Below are positions 35,827 through 48,230 of a stretch of 64,000 bases of DNA, in pieces (position 1 is the first letter of the stretch; each line of letters begins with the position of its first letter). The translations under genes and the position numbers were made by a program. The notes beneath the pieces were generated by a model, which was given only the letters and a program-made list of their open reading frames with translations, did not search any database and was not told the DNA's origin. The stretch comes from Rusavskia elegans (taxonomy: Eukaryota > Ascomycota > Lecanoromycetes > Teloschistales > Teloschistaceae), in the NCBI GenBank assembly GCA_011316305.1, contig SAUG01000175.1:1-64000 (forward strand), given 5' to 3'.

Positions 35827-38800
35827 ATTAGTAGATTTTTTACTATGGTTTAAAAATTCCGATTATACGATCGAACTAAATAGACGAAATCCGTTATATA
35901 ATCTAATCTATAATCTATTTAGACGTAAATTTAACGAGCTATATAATTACTTTGATAGCGTTCTAAAAAAGGTCTAGATTCGTTATTTAACGTCTTTTAT
36001 AAAAGTTTTAATCTTTTTTATACCGAAAAAAGATAGTAATTTTCGTATATATATTAACTATAAAGGTTTTAATAAAATAATAATTAAAAACCGTTACCTT
36101 TTATCTTTTATTTCTAAAATCCTAGATCGATTATTAGAGGTAAAGTATTTCTCTAAATATAATATTACAGATATCTACTATTAAATTCGAATTAAAAAAA
36201 GAAATAATTAAAAAATCGTATTTTATATAAAATATAGATATTTCGAATATTTTATTATATCTTTTCATTTTACTAACGTATTTATAATAATTCAAGCCTA
36301 TATTAACCAGACTTTAGAAAAATTAGTTAATATTTACTATATAATTTATCTAGATAATATTCTAATTTTTTTTAATTCGAAAAAAGAATATTAGAATTAT
36401 ATCCGACAGATTACTCGAAAGCTCTATAATATATAACTATACTTTAATTTTAAAAAGTATATTTTTAATATTAAAAATATAGAATTTTTAAACTTTATTA
36501 TATTTATAGGAAATATATTAATAGACTCGGAATAAATAGTAACTATTAAAATTTAGCTAGTATTAAAAATTTACTATAAATATAGATTTTTTTAGAATTT
36601 ATAAATTTTTACCGGCGTTTTATTTACTAATATTTCCGGATTATAGCGCCTCTAACGAGTTTCTTTATAGGGAATATTATCGGAAAGAAGTCGGAACCGC
36701 TTCGTTAAATTATCGGAATTTTAAAAGCTTTTAAAAAATTAAAACGTATTTTCGATACCGTCGGGGTATTATAATACTTCGATTTAGAGAAAAAAATCTA
36801 TATCGAAACTAATATTTCTAGAATCGAGTTTACTAAAATTATATTTTAATCTAATAAAAATTTTCGCTAGCGCCTAGTTATATTCTAGTCGAAGAAAATA
36901 ATTCCTACCTAGACTGGCTATCGGGTCGGGTTTCGAACCTAGATTAATTAATCCGACCCGACCCGAGTTAGGTTAAATAAAAATATAATCCGATTCGGCC
37001 GGATTTTAAATTCGGGTTAGCTAACCCGATCCGATCCGAAAAAATATTAAACTTTAGTATAAAAGTATAAAGCTAGTATAATTTTTATACGAATTTATTA
37101 AAAAAATTCTAATTAATTAACTATACTAGCTAGAAAGTCTGTAGTAAAACTAAATATATTACCTTAATATATTACTTTTATTAAAAAATTAAAATAATAA
37201 TATATTAAATATATTAAATAATCGAGTCGGGTCCGGATTAGGTTATTAAATAACCTAACCCGAATTCGACCTACTAAAACTCGGATTAGGTCCGGGTCGG
37301 AATACTAAAATCGGGTCGGATATCTAACGGTTCGACGGGAATCCGATCCGAAACGGCCAGTCTATTTCTACCGAATATAATTATAAAACGTATAATATCG
37401 AATTACTCGCTATTATTAAAGTTTTCGAATAATAGAAAGATTATCTTAAAGGCGCGAAGTATATAGTTAAGATCTAGATAGGTTATAATAATCTTTAGAA
37501 TTTTATAAAAGTTAAAAAGCTTAATATTCGATAACGTCGCTAGATTATTAAATTAGCTGCTATAGATTTCGATATCTTCTATTATCTAAAAAAGATTAAT
37601 CTAGCTAATCCGCTATCTAGAAAGCCGTATTATAAAAATATTAATTTTTAAACCTAAATAATATTATCTATACTTTAGCGGAAATTAAATCTTACTAGCC
37701 GGAAGTCTAATAGTAAACTATTCTCTATATAAAAGATTTAAATTAATTATATTTTACGCGAACGTATAATTAGAAGGTCTAGAAAACCTTTAATAGAATC
37801 TAAAAACTCTAAAAATAATAGAATTAACTTTCTACTACTATAGAAATAACGCGATATATTTTAGATATCGAAATTACTTGCGGATATAATAGACCGCTAA
37901 CGCGGTAATAATAGATTAGTAACGACGATTTCCGATAAAAAATATAATAATAGAATAAACTCTATTACTAGAAATATATACTATAGTTTAGATATCCTAT
38001 ATTAAACGACGTAAAAGGCTACTATTAATAAAACGGCTTACGATAAAATAATTTCTAGTATACGCGATATATTTATATAGTTTTAAAATCGAACTATCGA
38101 CGTATAGAAGAATATATAGACTATCTAGTATAAATTAAAAAAGAAAGCCGAGCTATAGAATATAGAAATAGAGACTAGGTTTTTCTTTAATAAAATATCT
38201 TTATATATACCCGAAAATAGAATACTACGTATAGAATTTATAATAAAATACTATAATAATTCTATAGCTAGATATTTTAGATATTAACGAATTTTATTAT
38301 CTATTCGTCGTAGCTATAGCTAGCCGAAATTATCTAAATATATTAGAAAGTATATTAAAATATATAATATTTATTAAAGAGTTAAAATCTATAGATATTA
38401 ACTATATAGAAAGCTTTAGAATTTCCAATATTTAATATAACTATAGAAGGAAATAGCGATAGATTTTATTACTAGATTACTATCTATTCGATATTTCGGA
38501 ACGTAGTAGATTTAGTATTTATAGCCGTCGATCGATTTACTAAAATAGCGAGGTGATTCTCTTATCGTAAAATAATTAATACAGTGGATTTTATAGAATT
38601 TATTATTAATAAATTTTAGTATAAAGGATTTATTTCTAATAGACTTATTAATAATAGAAAATCGCTATTTATAAACGAATTCTAGTCGGAGGTCTACTAG
38701 TATCTGAGAATTAAATATCGTTTAAATAGATAGATAGATTAAAAGATAAAATTAATCGTTGAAATAATATCTAAAAGAATATATTTATAAAAAATAAAAA

Positions 38801-39330
38801 AACTAAACTAAACTTTTATCTTTAACTAAATTCGTTTATAATAATAGCGAATATAATATTATAAAAATATTCTTTTTTAAAGAGTTTATAGACTATAATC
38901 TAGATATTATATTCGAAGGCGTTAAAAATAACGCCGTAGAAAATAAAATAATAAAGATAAAAATACTAGTAATAAAAAAAGAAGTCGTAAACTTATAAAA
39001 GATATAAAAATCAATATATATAAATTAGAATAAAATTTAAATAAATCGAACTAAATACTATAACAAAATATATTAACCGATAGAATATAAAGTTAGTAAT
39101 TTAATACTATTATCTATAAAAAACCTAAAGTTTAAATAATCGAAAAAGATTATCTCTAAATTTATAAATCTATATCGGATTTCGAAATATATAGACTTTT
39201 AGATTTATCGATTAGTTTTTCTAATTAGATTAAAAATCTATAATATCTTTTATATATTTTTATTTGAAAAATTCTATCGCCGTTAAAATAACGAATTACT
39301 AGAATACCTATTATCGGAATTTTTCAAATA
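35827..39330 (+). pseudogene. Gypsy pol relic (RT, RNase H, integrase)
   Basis: Continues the host frame right after the ATTAG repeat. RT motifs: YTEKR near 36020 in place of PKKDG, KPLPFIFYF-like and the catalytic-site relic near 36345 (IYLDNILIFF). Connection and RNase H follow (EFINFYRRF at about 36590, EKKIYIETN at about 36790) and are split by the MITE at 36910-37364. Integrase wording is seen at about 38400-38900 and decays by 39330. Stops are frequent. Confidence 0.65.
36910..37364 (+). mobile_element. hAT-like MITE inside the RNase H relic
   Basis: TAGACTGGCTATCGGG opens and ACGGCCAGTCTA closes it. Octamers TTCCTACC and TTTCTACC flank it, one C/T change apart. 455 bp, full-length type. 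Confidence 0.87.
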
Positions 39331-40463
39331 AAAAAAAATAGAATTATAGAAAGTAGAAGCTATTTTAAATTAATAATTTATAAAATCTAAAAAAGGCGAG
39401 AAATTAAAAACGAAAAATCTAATTAAATAAACTGATTAGTTAAGAAAATATAATTTCTAGTAATTATAAAATTTTTTTAAAAATATTTAAAAGTTTATCG
39501 AGGGATATAATTAGAATAACCTTTTAATAAAAAAGCGTAAACTAGAATATAATAAAAAGAAAAGCAGGGTTTAGTAGAAATAAACTATAATTATAGGCGT
39601 TAGACGTTTATAGAATATACGTATAATATATATATCTAGAAATAGATTTTTCTAGTAAATAGAATTCGTTCGAATTGTTCTATAAAGTCTATAGAATCTG
39701 AATTTTTACTTATTATAATATAGGTTATATTTTCTTATCTATAGATATCTATATTAATATAAACGATTTAGTTTTATAGTAAATTTCTATTCCGATCTAT
39801 CCTCCCATTCTATAATAGATAGGGGAAACGGAATAGGTATAGAGAAAATAATTTCTTTTAATACTATAGAGAAAACGGTCTATAGGAGTTTACGGACGAA
39901 ATTAAAAGTATTAAAAGAAATTAAACTATTTACTAAAAAGAATATCTAAAAGGCCGGAATATCGGTAGTTCTAACTTTTAGAAATTAAAGTCCGAATACT
40001 TCCGGCGCCCTCGAAGTTATACGCGAAAGAGTTAACGGAGACTATAATAGAGCGATAGACGAAAGAATTAATAGAGACTATAATAAAACGACAGGCGATA
40101 AAATTTCTTTTTTAATAATATATAGAAGAATAATTCGATATAATTTATTATTATTATTATTATTATCGAAGACGCCGAATCTATCTAAAGGCGTTATAGA
40201 TAAAAGTATTATTTTACGCGAAAAGATTTCGATAATGGCCGGTATAGGTTATTTAATTATTAGTATCGGATATTTTACTATAGATATTCGAATTAAAATA
40301 GATTTATCTATTCTATTATCCGAAATTTTATAAACGATATTAAAAAAAGATATATAATATTTATATTATTCTATAACCTGAAATATTATAATCCGAAAAA
40401 TATTATCTAACTTTATAATAACGTATTAGCGATTAACTATCTCGTTTAAAAGATTATAGATAT
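39331..40463. other. RIP-degraded DNA between two Gypsy relics
   Basis: No protein family is recognised. A block at about 40000-40090 repeats the phrase GAGACTATAATA twice with a near-identical context. A (TTA)n microsatellite lies at about 40144-40166. The left flank of the next LTR element ends at 40463. Confidence 0.4.
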
Positions 40464-40911
40464 TATAAGTACAGGCGGCGTGCTTTCGGAAACGCGGTAG
40501 TATTTAGTACGGCGCTGGATTTTCTATTACGCCTTAATAGATATAGATATATAGGACGGCTTTAGTATTAGTACTAAAAAATATTTTAGTAGTTTTAGTA
40601 AATAAATATTCTAAATATCCTGATTTTAGTTATTTTAGTAAATAAATATTCTAAAATCGAGCTGGTTTAGTTATTTTAATTAGTAAGTAACCTAAATAAT
40701 AGAAGATTTTATTATCTATATAGATTTCGAATTCGACGTTTTTAGAATTTATATTTAATTTATTAGTTATCGCTTTATATTATTCTAGTAGTTAGATTAA
40801 TTTATTTTTATATTAATTTAAAATAATTATCTATTATACTTTCGATCGCAGATATACCGATAATTCTAATTACCTTTTGGAGATACTAGGCCTTTAGGTA
40901 GCTTTATAATA
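40464..40911 (+). repeat. 5' LTR of the 40464-57802 Gypsy element
   Basis: 448 bp, homologous to 57315-57802. It has two copies of an internal unit of about 40 bp (TTTAGTAAATAAATATTCTA); the 3' LTR has three, which accounts for the length difference. RIP has changed the outer TG and CA. Confidence 0.75.
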
Positions 40912-41775
40912 TTTTAAATACCTTTAGAATATCTATCCTAGATTAGTATTAAATCTCTATTTTAAATAATTCTAGCTATATAATATAATAATCGGAATCT
41001 AAAAGAAAAGAAATCTAGATAAAAAATAATAGTAAAAATAAAAATATTTCTTCTATTTACTATTGATTTTATAGTATTAAAGTCAATATATTTTAAAATT
41101 ACTATAGAAATTATAATAAATTAGAAAAGTGGCTAATATAATTAGATATATACTTCGTATTCTATTCTATATTCGAAAAAAAAACCCTTTTCGCCGTATT
41201 TTACCTTCGAGGATGAGCCTAGTACTGGATAAAACCTTTCTTTCGCTAATATATAGACGATAAAAAAGATAATAAACGTATCTTTATATAATTTATAAAG
41301 TTTAAAAAAGCTATTTATAACGTTTTTAGAGTCTCGAACGAAATTTAAACTACTAAATAGTTTATTTAATATCTTTAGTAAAAGAATATAGTATCTAATT
41401 ACGCCGTACGGTTTAGAAAATAGATACTATTAATAGAATAGAATAACGACGCCCTATACGTAATATTTAGATAAAGATTTAAGAAACGAGTTAAGGACAA
41501 ATTTATACGCGACAGTCGAGTATATAATATATTAGATAATCTAATTAAAATATCTATCGGCCTCGATAATAAACTATATAAAAGAGATATAGAAAAACGC
41601 TACGACGGTAGACTATAAGACAACGCGGGATATTATTCAGAACGGCTCTATAGAAAATAGTACTAAAGTAAAAAGTAGTCCGGAAATAGCTACTACGGAC
41701 CGATATTAATAGAACTGGACTTTATATAATAACGACGTAAAGGGAAAAACCCTAGAAATAATAAAAAGAATAAAA
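40912..41775 (+). pseudogene. gag relic, first part
   Basis: Capsid-like wording in several stretches: YRLENRYY-like near 41400, DKGLRNELRDKLIRDSRVYN near 41470 and NLIEISIGLDNKLYKRDIE near 41530, close to the usual Gypsy gag pattern. The frame stops at the LTR-alpha insertion at 41776 and resumes at 47501 with the zinc knuckle. Confidence 0.6.
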
Positions 41776-42187
41776 TATTACGTCTACGATTCCACGGAAG
41801 TGCTCTAGAAGATTGGCCGGCTAAGCGAGTCTAATTATCTATAGCCGCTTATAGCCGCTATAGTCGATTCTTTTAATAAAAGCTTTTAGCGAACGGCTAT
41901 CTATCGGTTCTATTAGCTATTTTTATTATATATATCGCTTTTTACTCCTATTAAATAACTTCTCTCGTTAGTTATTAATATAATTATTAAATACCTTTTT
42001 ACTATTTTTTTTTTAATTACTTCCGTAATATAGATATCTCGTAATATCGTAACCTTATATTTATAGTTATACGGGACTAGTTATTATAATCTATACTAGG
42101 ATTTCTTTACTATTTAGTAGCTCGGACTATATCTACGGCTGTAGCTAGGCTCGAGCGTAACGCCTTCTAATATACAGGGATATTATA

Positions 42188-44329
42188 TTTTAACGATTCC
42201 GGAAAATAGATAAAAATCGGATTTTTATCTAGCTAACGTTATATAAATAATCTATAGAAATTTTAATTAATTCGGACGTTATACGGAATATTATATTAAA
42301 AGACTATATAAAAAGATTTAATATCCTTTTAATTAGGAAAACGGAATTTTTTTTTATAGAAACTATTAATAGAATAGAATTCGTTAGAATTAAATATTAG
42401 ACTAAATTTCTATAGATACGAAGTAATAGATATAAAGAAAAGATTATTTTTAATATTATAAAAATATAAAGAGATATATATTTAGATATTCTATAGTTTA
42501 TATCATAGAATCCAGAAATCGGTTAGAAAACGATATAGGTAAAAATAGAAAACTACTTTTTTAATATATCTAAAAGATTAGCCGAAATAAAAAAAAATAT
42601 ACGATATCTTTATTCGGAAATAGTAAATTAAAAGAAAATTAGCTACTATAGATAAAATTCTATAACTGTTTAAAGACTTCCAGAATATACTAAAAAAAAC
42701 GGGAAGAAAGGTTACCTTTATCGGCTTATATCTAGAAAGATTACGAAATTACCGTTACGAACCCCGATAAACTAAAAACTAGGCCGATCTACGGATTAAA
42801 TAATAAATAATCGAAAGTAATATAATAGTATATTAACTGTAATCTTAAGCGAGAATATATATACTATTTTATTTTAGAAATAGGATAATCGGTAATATTT
42901 ATTTCGAAAAAATACGGGAATTTTTAACTTTATATTAATTTCAGACGACTTAATATAGTAATATAAAAAGACAAATACCTTCTACTTCTTCTAGCGAATC
43001 TAAAAAGTAGGATTAAAAGAGCTAAATAGTTTATAAAGCTCGACCTAAGAGACGCCTTTAATTTACTTAGAATTAAAAAAGAAAACGAATAGAAAATCGT
43101 ATTTAGAATAAAATATAGACTATTCGAATATTTAGTAATACCTTTTAGATTAATAAACGTTTCCGCGACTCTATAAAAAGCAGTTAATAAAGTATTAAAC
43201 GACTATTTCGATATTTTTATTATAGCTTATATAGACGATATACTAATATTTTCGGAAATAAAAAAAAATATAATTAGTATATTTATAAAGTACTATAGAG
43301 ATTTCGAAATAATAATTTCAGAATTAAAAAAGAAAAATCAGAGTTTTTTAAAAAGAAAGTTATTTTTCTAGAATATATAATTATACTAAAAGGTATTACT
43401 ATAAAAGTTAATAAATATTAGGCGATAAAAGAATAGCTAACTTTAAAAAATAAAAAAGATATTTCAAACTTTTTAGATTTTATAGAATTTTACTAGAATA
43501 TAATAGAAAGATACGTAAAGAAAACAGTTCTTTTAATAAACCTTCTACGAAACGATAAAATATTCTAATAGACGCGAACGGAAAACGAAGTATTTAAAAA
43601 ATTTAAATAAAGCTTTACAAGTAAAAAAGCCTTAGATATATTCGATCCGGAAGAATAAATTATATTATATATAGATATATCGAATAGAACTTTAGATTTT
43701 TATATAATATAAAAAGGCAGGCTACTAGGCTATTATTCTAGAAAGTTAATATCAGCTGAAATTAATTATATAACTATAGATAAGAAAATACTGGCTATTA
43801 TTATAAGTTTAATATATTAGAAAATATATATAACGGGGATATCTAAAAAAGTAATAATCTATACTAACTATAAAAACCTTCTATCGTTTTTATTCGATAA
43901 AGAACTTAATTAGAAGTAAATAAAATAGTCGGAAAAGATTATTTATTACGATTTTAAAATACGATATATTAAAGGTATAGATAATATAGTTACGAATACT
44001 TTAAATAGAAGAACAGACTACGAAGCCGCCGAAAAAACAAGCAGACTATTATTAAAAAGAAATAGAAAAGTATTAGAAAGAACGGAAGCTTTAGAAAAAA
44101 TAAATAATATTATTCGATAAATATATAATCCTAAAACGGTCGGATACTAAAAAATAACCAAAATTTTAAAAATAATTTAGAATAGAACTAATATATTAAT
44201 TTTTAAAAAATATATTAAAAAGTATATAAAAAAACTATTTTAAGTATTTAATATCTAAAAAAAGTAGATAAAGATCTATTAGCAAATTATATTCTACGTA
44301 GACGCCGGAATAGCTATATTAATAGATTA
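42188..44329 (+). pseudogene. LTR-alpha pol relic, RT to integrase N-terminal part
   Basis: The order matches 4345-7898: RT from about 42880 with the catalytic-site relic AYIDDILIFS at about 43229-43258 (better kept than in the other copy). RNase H lies at about 43670-44000 (LYIDISNRTLD, YTNYKNLLS, IKGIDNIVT). Early integrase ends at FYVDAGIAILID, where the short LTR element inserts. It resumes at 46073. Confidence 0.75.
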
Positions 44330-44507
44330 TGAAGCGACTGCACAGTTGATGTGTGGAATCGTGATAATATTGAGATGATGAAGGATGCTATGGAGGTCTA
44401 TGTGGAGGAGGCATGATATAGGCGATAGGGCTGGCCCTATAACGCTAACCACTCTAGGTTAGCGTCCGCTGATATGATAAGAACCCAGCTAATGAGCAAC
44501 CGTAACA
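44330..44507 (-). repeat. 178-bp LTR (left)
   Basis: Starts TGAAGCGACTGC and ends CGTAACA. It contains two adjoining perfect hairpins, ATAGGGC-TG-GCCCTAT (44425-44440) and ACGCTAACC-6-GGTTAGCGT (44442-44465). Both are unchanged in the right-hand LTR. Confidence 0.88.
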
Positions 44508-44575
44508 GTTGCCGGCCTCGAAAAATGCCTTTTGTCCTAAAAGGTGCCTCCAATGACCTCTGAGAACCTGGATAA

Positions 44576-45880
44576 TCATACTATACAGGAGCCGTAGTAG
44601 CCATGTCGTAGCTCTCCTAGCAGGTGGACCAATGCCTCCATGATGACTCCAATCCAATGACCATGTACCATGTTCTCCAAGCTCTTTCTCGACGACCATG
44701 ATACAATCGACGGCGGCGGCGAGCCTGTGGACCAATAAGGCTGCGCGGAAGGCTGCTGACGAGGTGGTTTCGGAGGTAGGGAGGCAGGTTTAGTAGAGAA
44801 AGCGGAGACGGCGGAGTTCGATGCGAAGCTGGCGGCGGAGGCGCTTGCGCAGTTTGATTTAGAGGCAGCTGATTGGCTGGCTTTTGCTGCGTTCGATAGA
44901 AGCCAAATTGGAGCTTTTAGATCGAGCTTTCTGATTGGCCCGTTTGATTTTAAACAGGGTCCAGGCCATGATGAGCCAAATTTATTGAACAGCTGCGAAA
45001 TCGTCATGTAGGCGCGTTTGTGAGGTGGCAGATAGATTCGTAGGGGAGATTTCTCGTGTTGAACAGTGGTTTTGGTAGGGGTAAAAGGTGCTGGGGTAGA
45101 GATTTCTCGATAATATAAGGGGGTAGGTGTTTGAGAGACAATGTTAGCGTATGTAGGCGGAAGTGGGCGTGTAGGAGGTGGTGGAGATGCTTTCTCCGTA
45201 GACTGTGCAGGGTATAATGGTTTCTCAGGTGCTGAAGCTGTTTTTGGTGCAGAAATTGGAGTGCTGGGTGGAGATAGAGGTAATTTAGGCTTGAATGATG
45301 GAGAAGGGGGTGTAGGAACTGCTGGGGATACTGAATGACGTGTAGGGGTTGTAGGAGGTGTAGGAGGAGACGTCTCGGTCGATTTCTTCGTATGACAGGC
45401 AGTGATATGTGTATGGAGCTTGTTGTTTGACGAGAACCTCTCCGGGCAACGCTTGCATTCGTGGGGATGCTGGAATCTGAAGGCGGCCTGCAGTTGATTG
45501 ATCTCCGCAAGAGCCTTCTGCTTTGCCTTCTCCGCTCGCTGTTTAAGCTGCTGCTCCCTGAGAAGCTTTTACTCTTTTGCCTGTTTCTGCCTAAGAAGCT
45601 CTTCTACGGCGAGCTTCTCTCTTTCCTCTTTCTTAGCTTGTTGAGCGGCCAGATACTTATGTGGTATTCCTAGCCTATAACGTTGTATAAAGGCTACGAA
45701 TTCCTCGTCAGTTATATATCTAGATATGTTGTTCAGGGAGGGAGCTAGTTGTTCCTTAGAAGCTGGTGATTGCTGTGCAAACTGGTTGTTCTTAAAAAAC
45801 TGGTTTAGGCTGATTGTTCGATAGTTATTAAGATGCCTGTAAGGGCTTAAAGGTACCGAACAGCCAAGGGTCGCAAAATT
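44576..45880 (-). pseudogene. Gag-like C2H2 zinc-finger protein of the short LTR element
   Basis: The minus-strand frame stays open from 45880 to the stop at 44576 except for one TAA at 45569-45571, which one C-to-T change from CAA explains. Read through, it gives about 434 residues. In order: a segment with SLNQFFKNNQFAQQS; TDEEFVAFIQRYRLGIPHKY; a Glu/Lys/Gln-rich coiled coil with the stop in its middle; a C2H2 finger (CKRCPERFSSNNKLHTHI, then ACH) at about 45440; a Pro/Ser/Thr-rich region; and RAYMTISQLFNKFG near 45010. C2H2 fingers with an SNNKLH core occur, as I recall, in gag-like or retroelement-linked fungal proteins, so a gag-like nucleic-acid-binding role is plausible. There is no ATG at the N-terminus. 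The His/Leu-rich 168-codon frame at 45004-45510 is a shadow. Confidence 0.6.
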
Positions 45881-45894
45881 TTATTGCTACTAAC

Positions 45895-46072
45895 TGAAGC
45901 GACTGCACAGTAGATGTGTGGAATCGTGATAATATTGAGATGATGAAGGATGCTATGGAGGTCTATGTGGAGGAGGCATGATATAGGCGATAGGGCTGGC
46001 CCTATAACGCTAACCACTCTAGGTTAGCGTCCGCTGATATGATAAGAACCCAGCCAATGAGCAATCGTAACA
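45895..46072 (-). repeat. 178-bp LTR (right)
   Basis: Near-identical to 44330-44507; visible differences are T/A near base 17 and two C/T changes near the end. On the minus strand it is followed by TTAGTAGCAATA, a possible primer-binding start. Confidence 0.88.
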
Positions 46073-47088
46073 GATTATAATAGATTTTATTACAGGTTTT
46101 CCGGAATCCGTTAATTTTTATATTTAAATATTATATAATATAATAGTAATAATTATAGATAGACTTACGAAATATATAAGATTTAAACTATATAAAATAA
46201 CAATAATAGCGGAACAGTTAGTATTCCTACTACTATAGACAATTTTTTACGAAAATAGAATCGCGGAAAAAATTATATTAGACCGAGATAAACTTTTTAT
46301 TTCTAATATTATAAAGAGATTAATATAAACTATAGGAATCGAATAAATAATATTAGTATCATTTTATCTACAGACTAATAGATAGACGGAGAAAATAAAT
46401 CAGACGTTAGAATCGTATTTACGAATCTACTATTTTAATAAAGGGGAAAATTAGATTTAATTCCTTCCGACAGCCTAGATAGCAATTAATTCGTTATATA
46501 ACGAAGATATTCAGATAACCCCGGACGAACTCCTAAACGGAAGAAAGTTAAGATACGAATTAATTTCGGGAACGAATAATCTAGTAGTATAGACGTTCGC
46601 TAATAGAATAAAAAAATATTAGAAAAAAGCTAAAGAAAAAATCTAAAAAACTAAAGAAAAGGTAAAATAGAAAGTAGATAAATTTAGAAAGAACTACGAT
46701 ATTAAAAAAAGAAATAATATACTATTATTAATAAAAAACCTTATAGATAGAAAATTGGATAGACTATATATTAGAGCTTTTAAAATCTAAAATATTAAGA
46801 GAATAATAATATATTTTAAATTTCTAGTAATAGAAATCTTCCTAAAGTTCTATATAGGATTTTTTAAAAAAGTTCCGGACCAAATACTATTAGTAAAAGA
46901 TTAGTACTATTAAAAAAAAGAAGAAATATAAAGTTAAAAAATTTATAGATAAAAGAAAAGAGATAGATAAATTTCTAGTTAAATAGAAAAGGTTCCCCGA
47001 CGAGAAAAATATATAGGAACCTAGAAAATATTTTAAAAGAATTTAAAAAACTTTAAAGAAATTTAGGAAAGCGATATAAAAGGGGCCG
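46073..47088 (+). pseudogene. LTR-alpha pol relic, rest of integrase
   Basis: Resumes the integrase after the GATTA repeat: FYYRFSGIR-like, IIIDRLTKYI at about 46150, QTNRQTEKINQTLE at about 46370-46415, then a basic C-terminal part (KKAKEKI, TKEKVK) to the polypurine tract. The core motifs are those of Ty3/Gypsy integrase. Confidence 0.72.
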
Positions 47089-47500
47089 TATTATATCTAT
47101 AATTCTACGGGGGTATTCTAGAAAATTAGCCGGTTAAACGAGTCTAATTATCTATAGCTGCCTATAGCCGCCGTAGCCGATTCTCCTAATAAAGGCTTTT
47201 AGCGGACAGCTATCTATCGGCCCTATCGGCTACTTTTACTATATATATCGCTCTTTATTTCTATTAAATAACTTTTCTAAATCGTCGATAATATAATTAT
47301 TAAATATATTTCTACTATTTTCTTTTTAATTGCTTCCGTAACGTAGACGCTTTATAATATTATAATCTTACCTTTATAGTTATACGGGATTAGTTACGAT
47401 AACCTACGCTAGGATTTCTTTACTATTAAATAGCTCGGACTACGTCTACGGCTATAGCTAGACTCGAACGTAACGCTTTCTGATATATAGAGACGTTATA

Positions 47501-48230
47501 TAAATATTCTGAAACGTACTATAACTATAGTAAATCAGGCTACTTCGCGAGAAATAATCGATTAAATAAGGTATAACGACGATAATTTAACGCTACGTCA
47601 AAGAAAGATTCTAAAAACTAGTAAAAAATAATTTTAAAAGACGATAATAGTAGCTTTAAATTCTAGAAAACCAGTTTAGATAAAGAATTTATTTTTATAG
47701 AAAACGATAAAGTATTATAGAAAGCTACGACTAATAATACTTCGCTGTAAATATTAATAGAACCTACTAAAAAGGAAATTGCCTTTAAATAGATAACTAT
47801 AATAGAGGACGTTTAATAAACGAAATTAAAAGTTCTTTACCACGGAGTAATATATAATCTAGAATTAATAAAAGAAAGATTTATAATAATCTATAAAGAA
47901 TTTAAAGCCGTTTATAAAATATATATTAATAACGAGAATCTATAAAATAACTAGTAGGATTAAAAAGTAAATAATATCGTCGATATATTAGAAAAAAAAA
48001 CTAGGAAGTAACGCTTCTAAAAATAAAGTTATTTCTAAACCGATATTATAAAAAAAAAATATAATAATAGGAGATTAATATTCGCTATTTAGTTAGACCG
48101 CTTGCTATAACGACTACTACAAGATCTATAAATCGAAAAAAAAAGGAGCCGGATAGTATCTATTAGAACTACGCCGATACGTTCCTGCTATACCTATTGA
48201 AATCGGAAGTTATAATATTTATAACTATTT
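47501..48230 (+). pseudogene. Host Gypsy gag relic, zinc-knuckle part
   Basis: Directly after the LTR-alpha element the frame reads KCYNYSKSGYFARNNR, a CCHC knuckle with Tyr for the second Cys and for His. This joins in order with the capsid relic ending at 41775. Sequence then runs as decayed gag/protease linker to the E insertion at 48231. Confidence 0.6.

Larger units (their letters stand above)
29574..39330 (+). mobile_element. Ty3/Gypsy retrotransposon relic hosting an LTR-alpha element
   Basis: A gag relic begins near 29574. The coding sequence is interrupted at the ATTAG site by the LTR-alpha element at 32096-35826, then continues with reverse transcriptase, RNase H (split by a MITE at 36910-37364) and integrase to about 39330. 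I could not define LTRs, so the true ends are uncertain. It is a different Gypsy lineage from the one at 40464-57802, judged by the RT and gag wording. Confidence 0.7.
44330..46072 (-). mobile_element. Short (TRIM-like) LTR element, almost free of RIP
   Basis: Two 178-bp direct repeats (44330-44507, 45895-46072) start TGAAGCG and end GTAACA. Only about three differences separate them. GATTA is perfectly duplicated outside (44325-44329, 46073-46077). The 1.39-kb interior has normal composition with many CA and TG, against an AT-rich host. The only coding frame runs on the minus strand, so that is taken as the element's orientation. The interior is too short for pol, so it must be mobilised in trans. 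Confidence 0.88.
41776..47500 (+). mobile_element. LTR-alpha retrotransposon, pol-only type, with a short LTR element inside
   Basis: LTRs of 412 bp at 41776-42187 and 47089-47500. Flanking pentamers TAAAA and TAAAT agree at four of five bases. The interior starts TTTTAACGATTCCGG, like the copy at 3936-8307, and carries RT, RNase H and integrase but no gag. Before the 3' LTR stands AAAGCGATATAAAAGGGGC. The integrase relic is split at 44330 by a 1.74-kb insertion. It is itself inserted between capsid and zinc knuckle of the host gag. Confidence 0.88.

Noticed and set aside
44454..44735. 93-codon frame on the minus strand
   Set aside because: Runs into the LTR and overlaps the end of the longer gag-like frame; no recognisable content.
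45004..45510. 168-codon His/Leu/Pro-rich frame on the minus strand
   Set aside because: Shadow of the C2H2 gag-like frame. The zinc finger and the coiled coil are in another frame that stays open over 1.3 kb.
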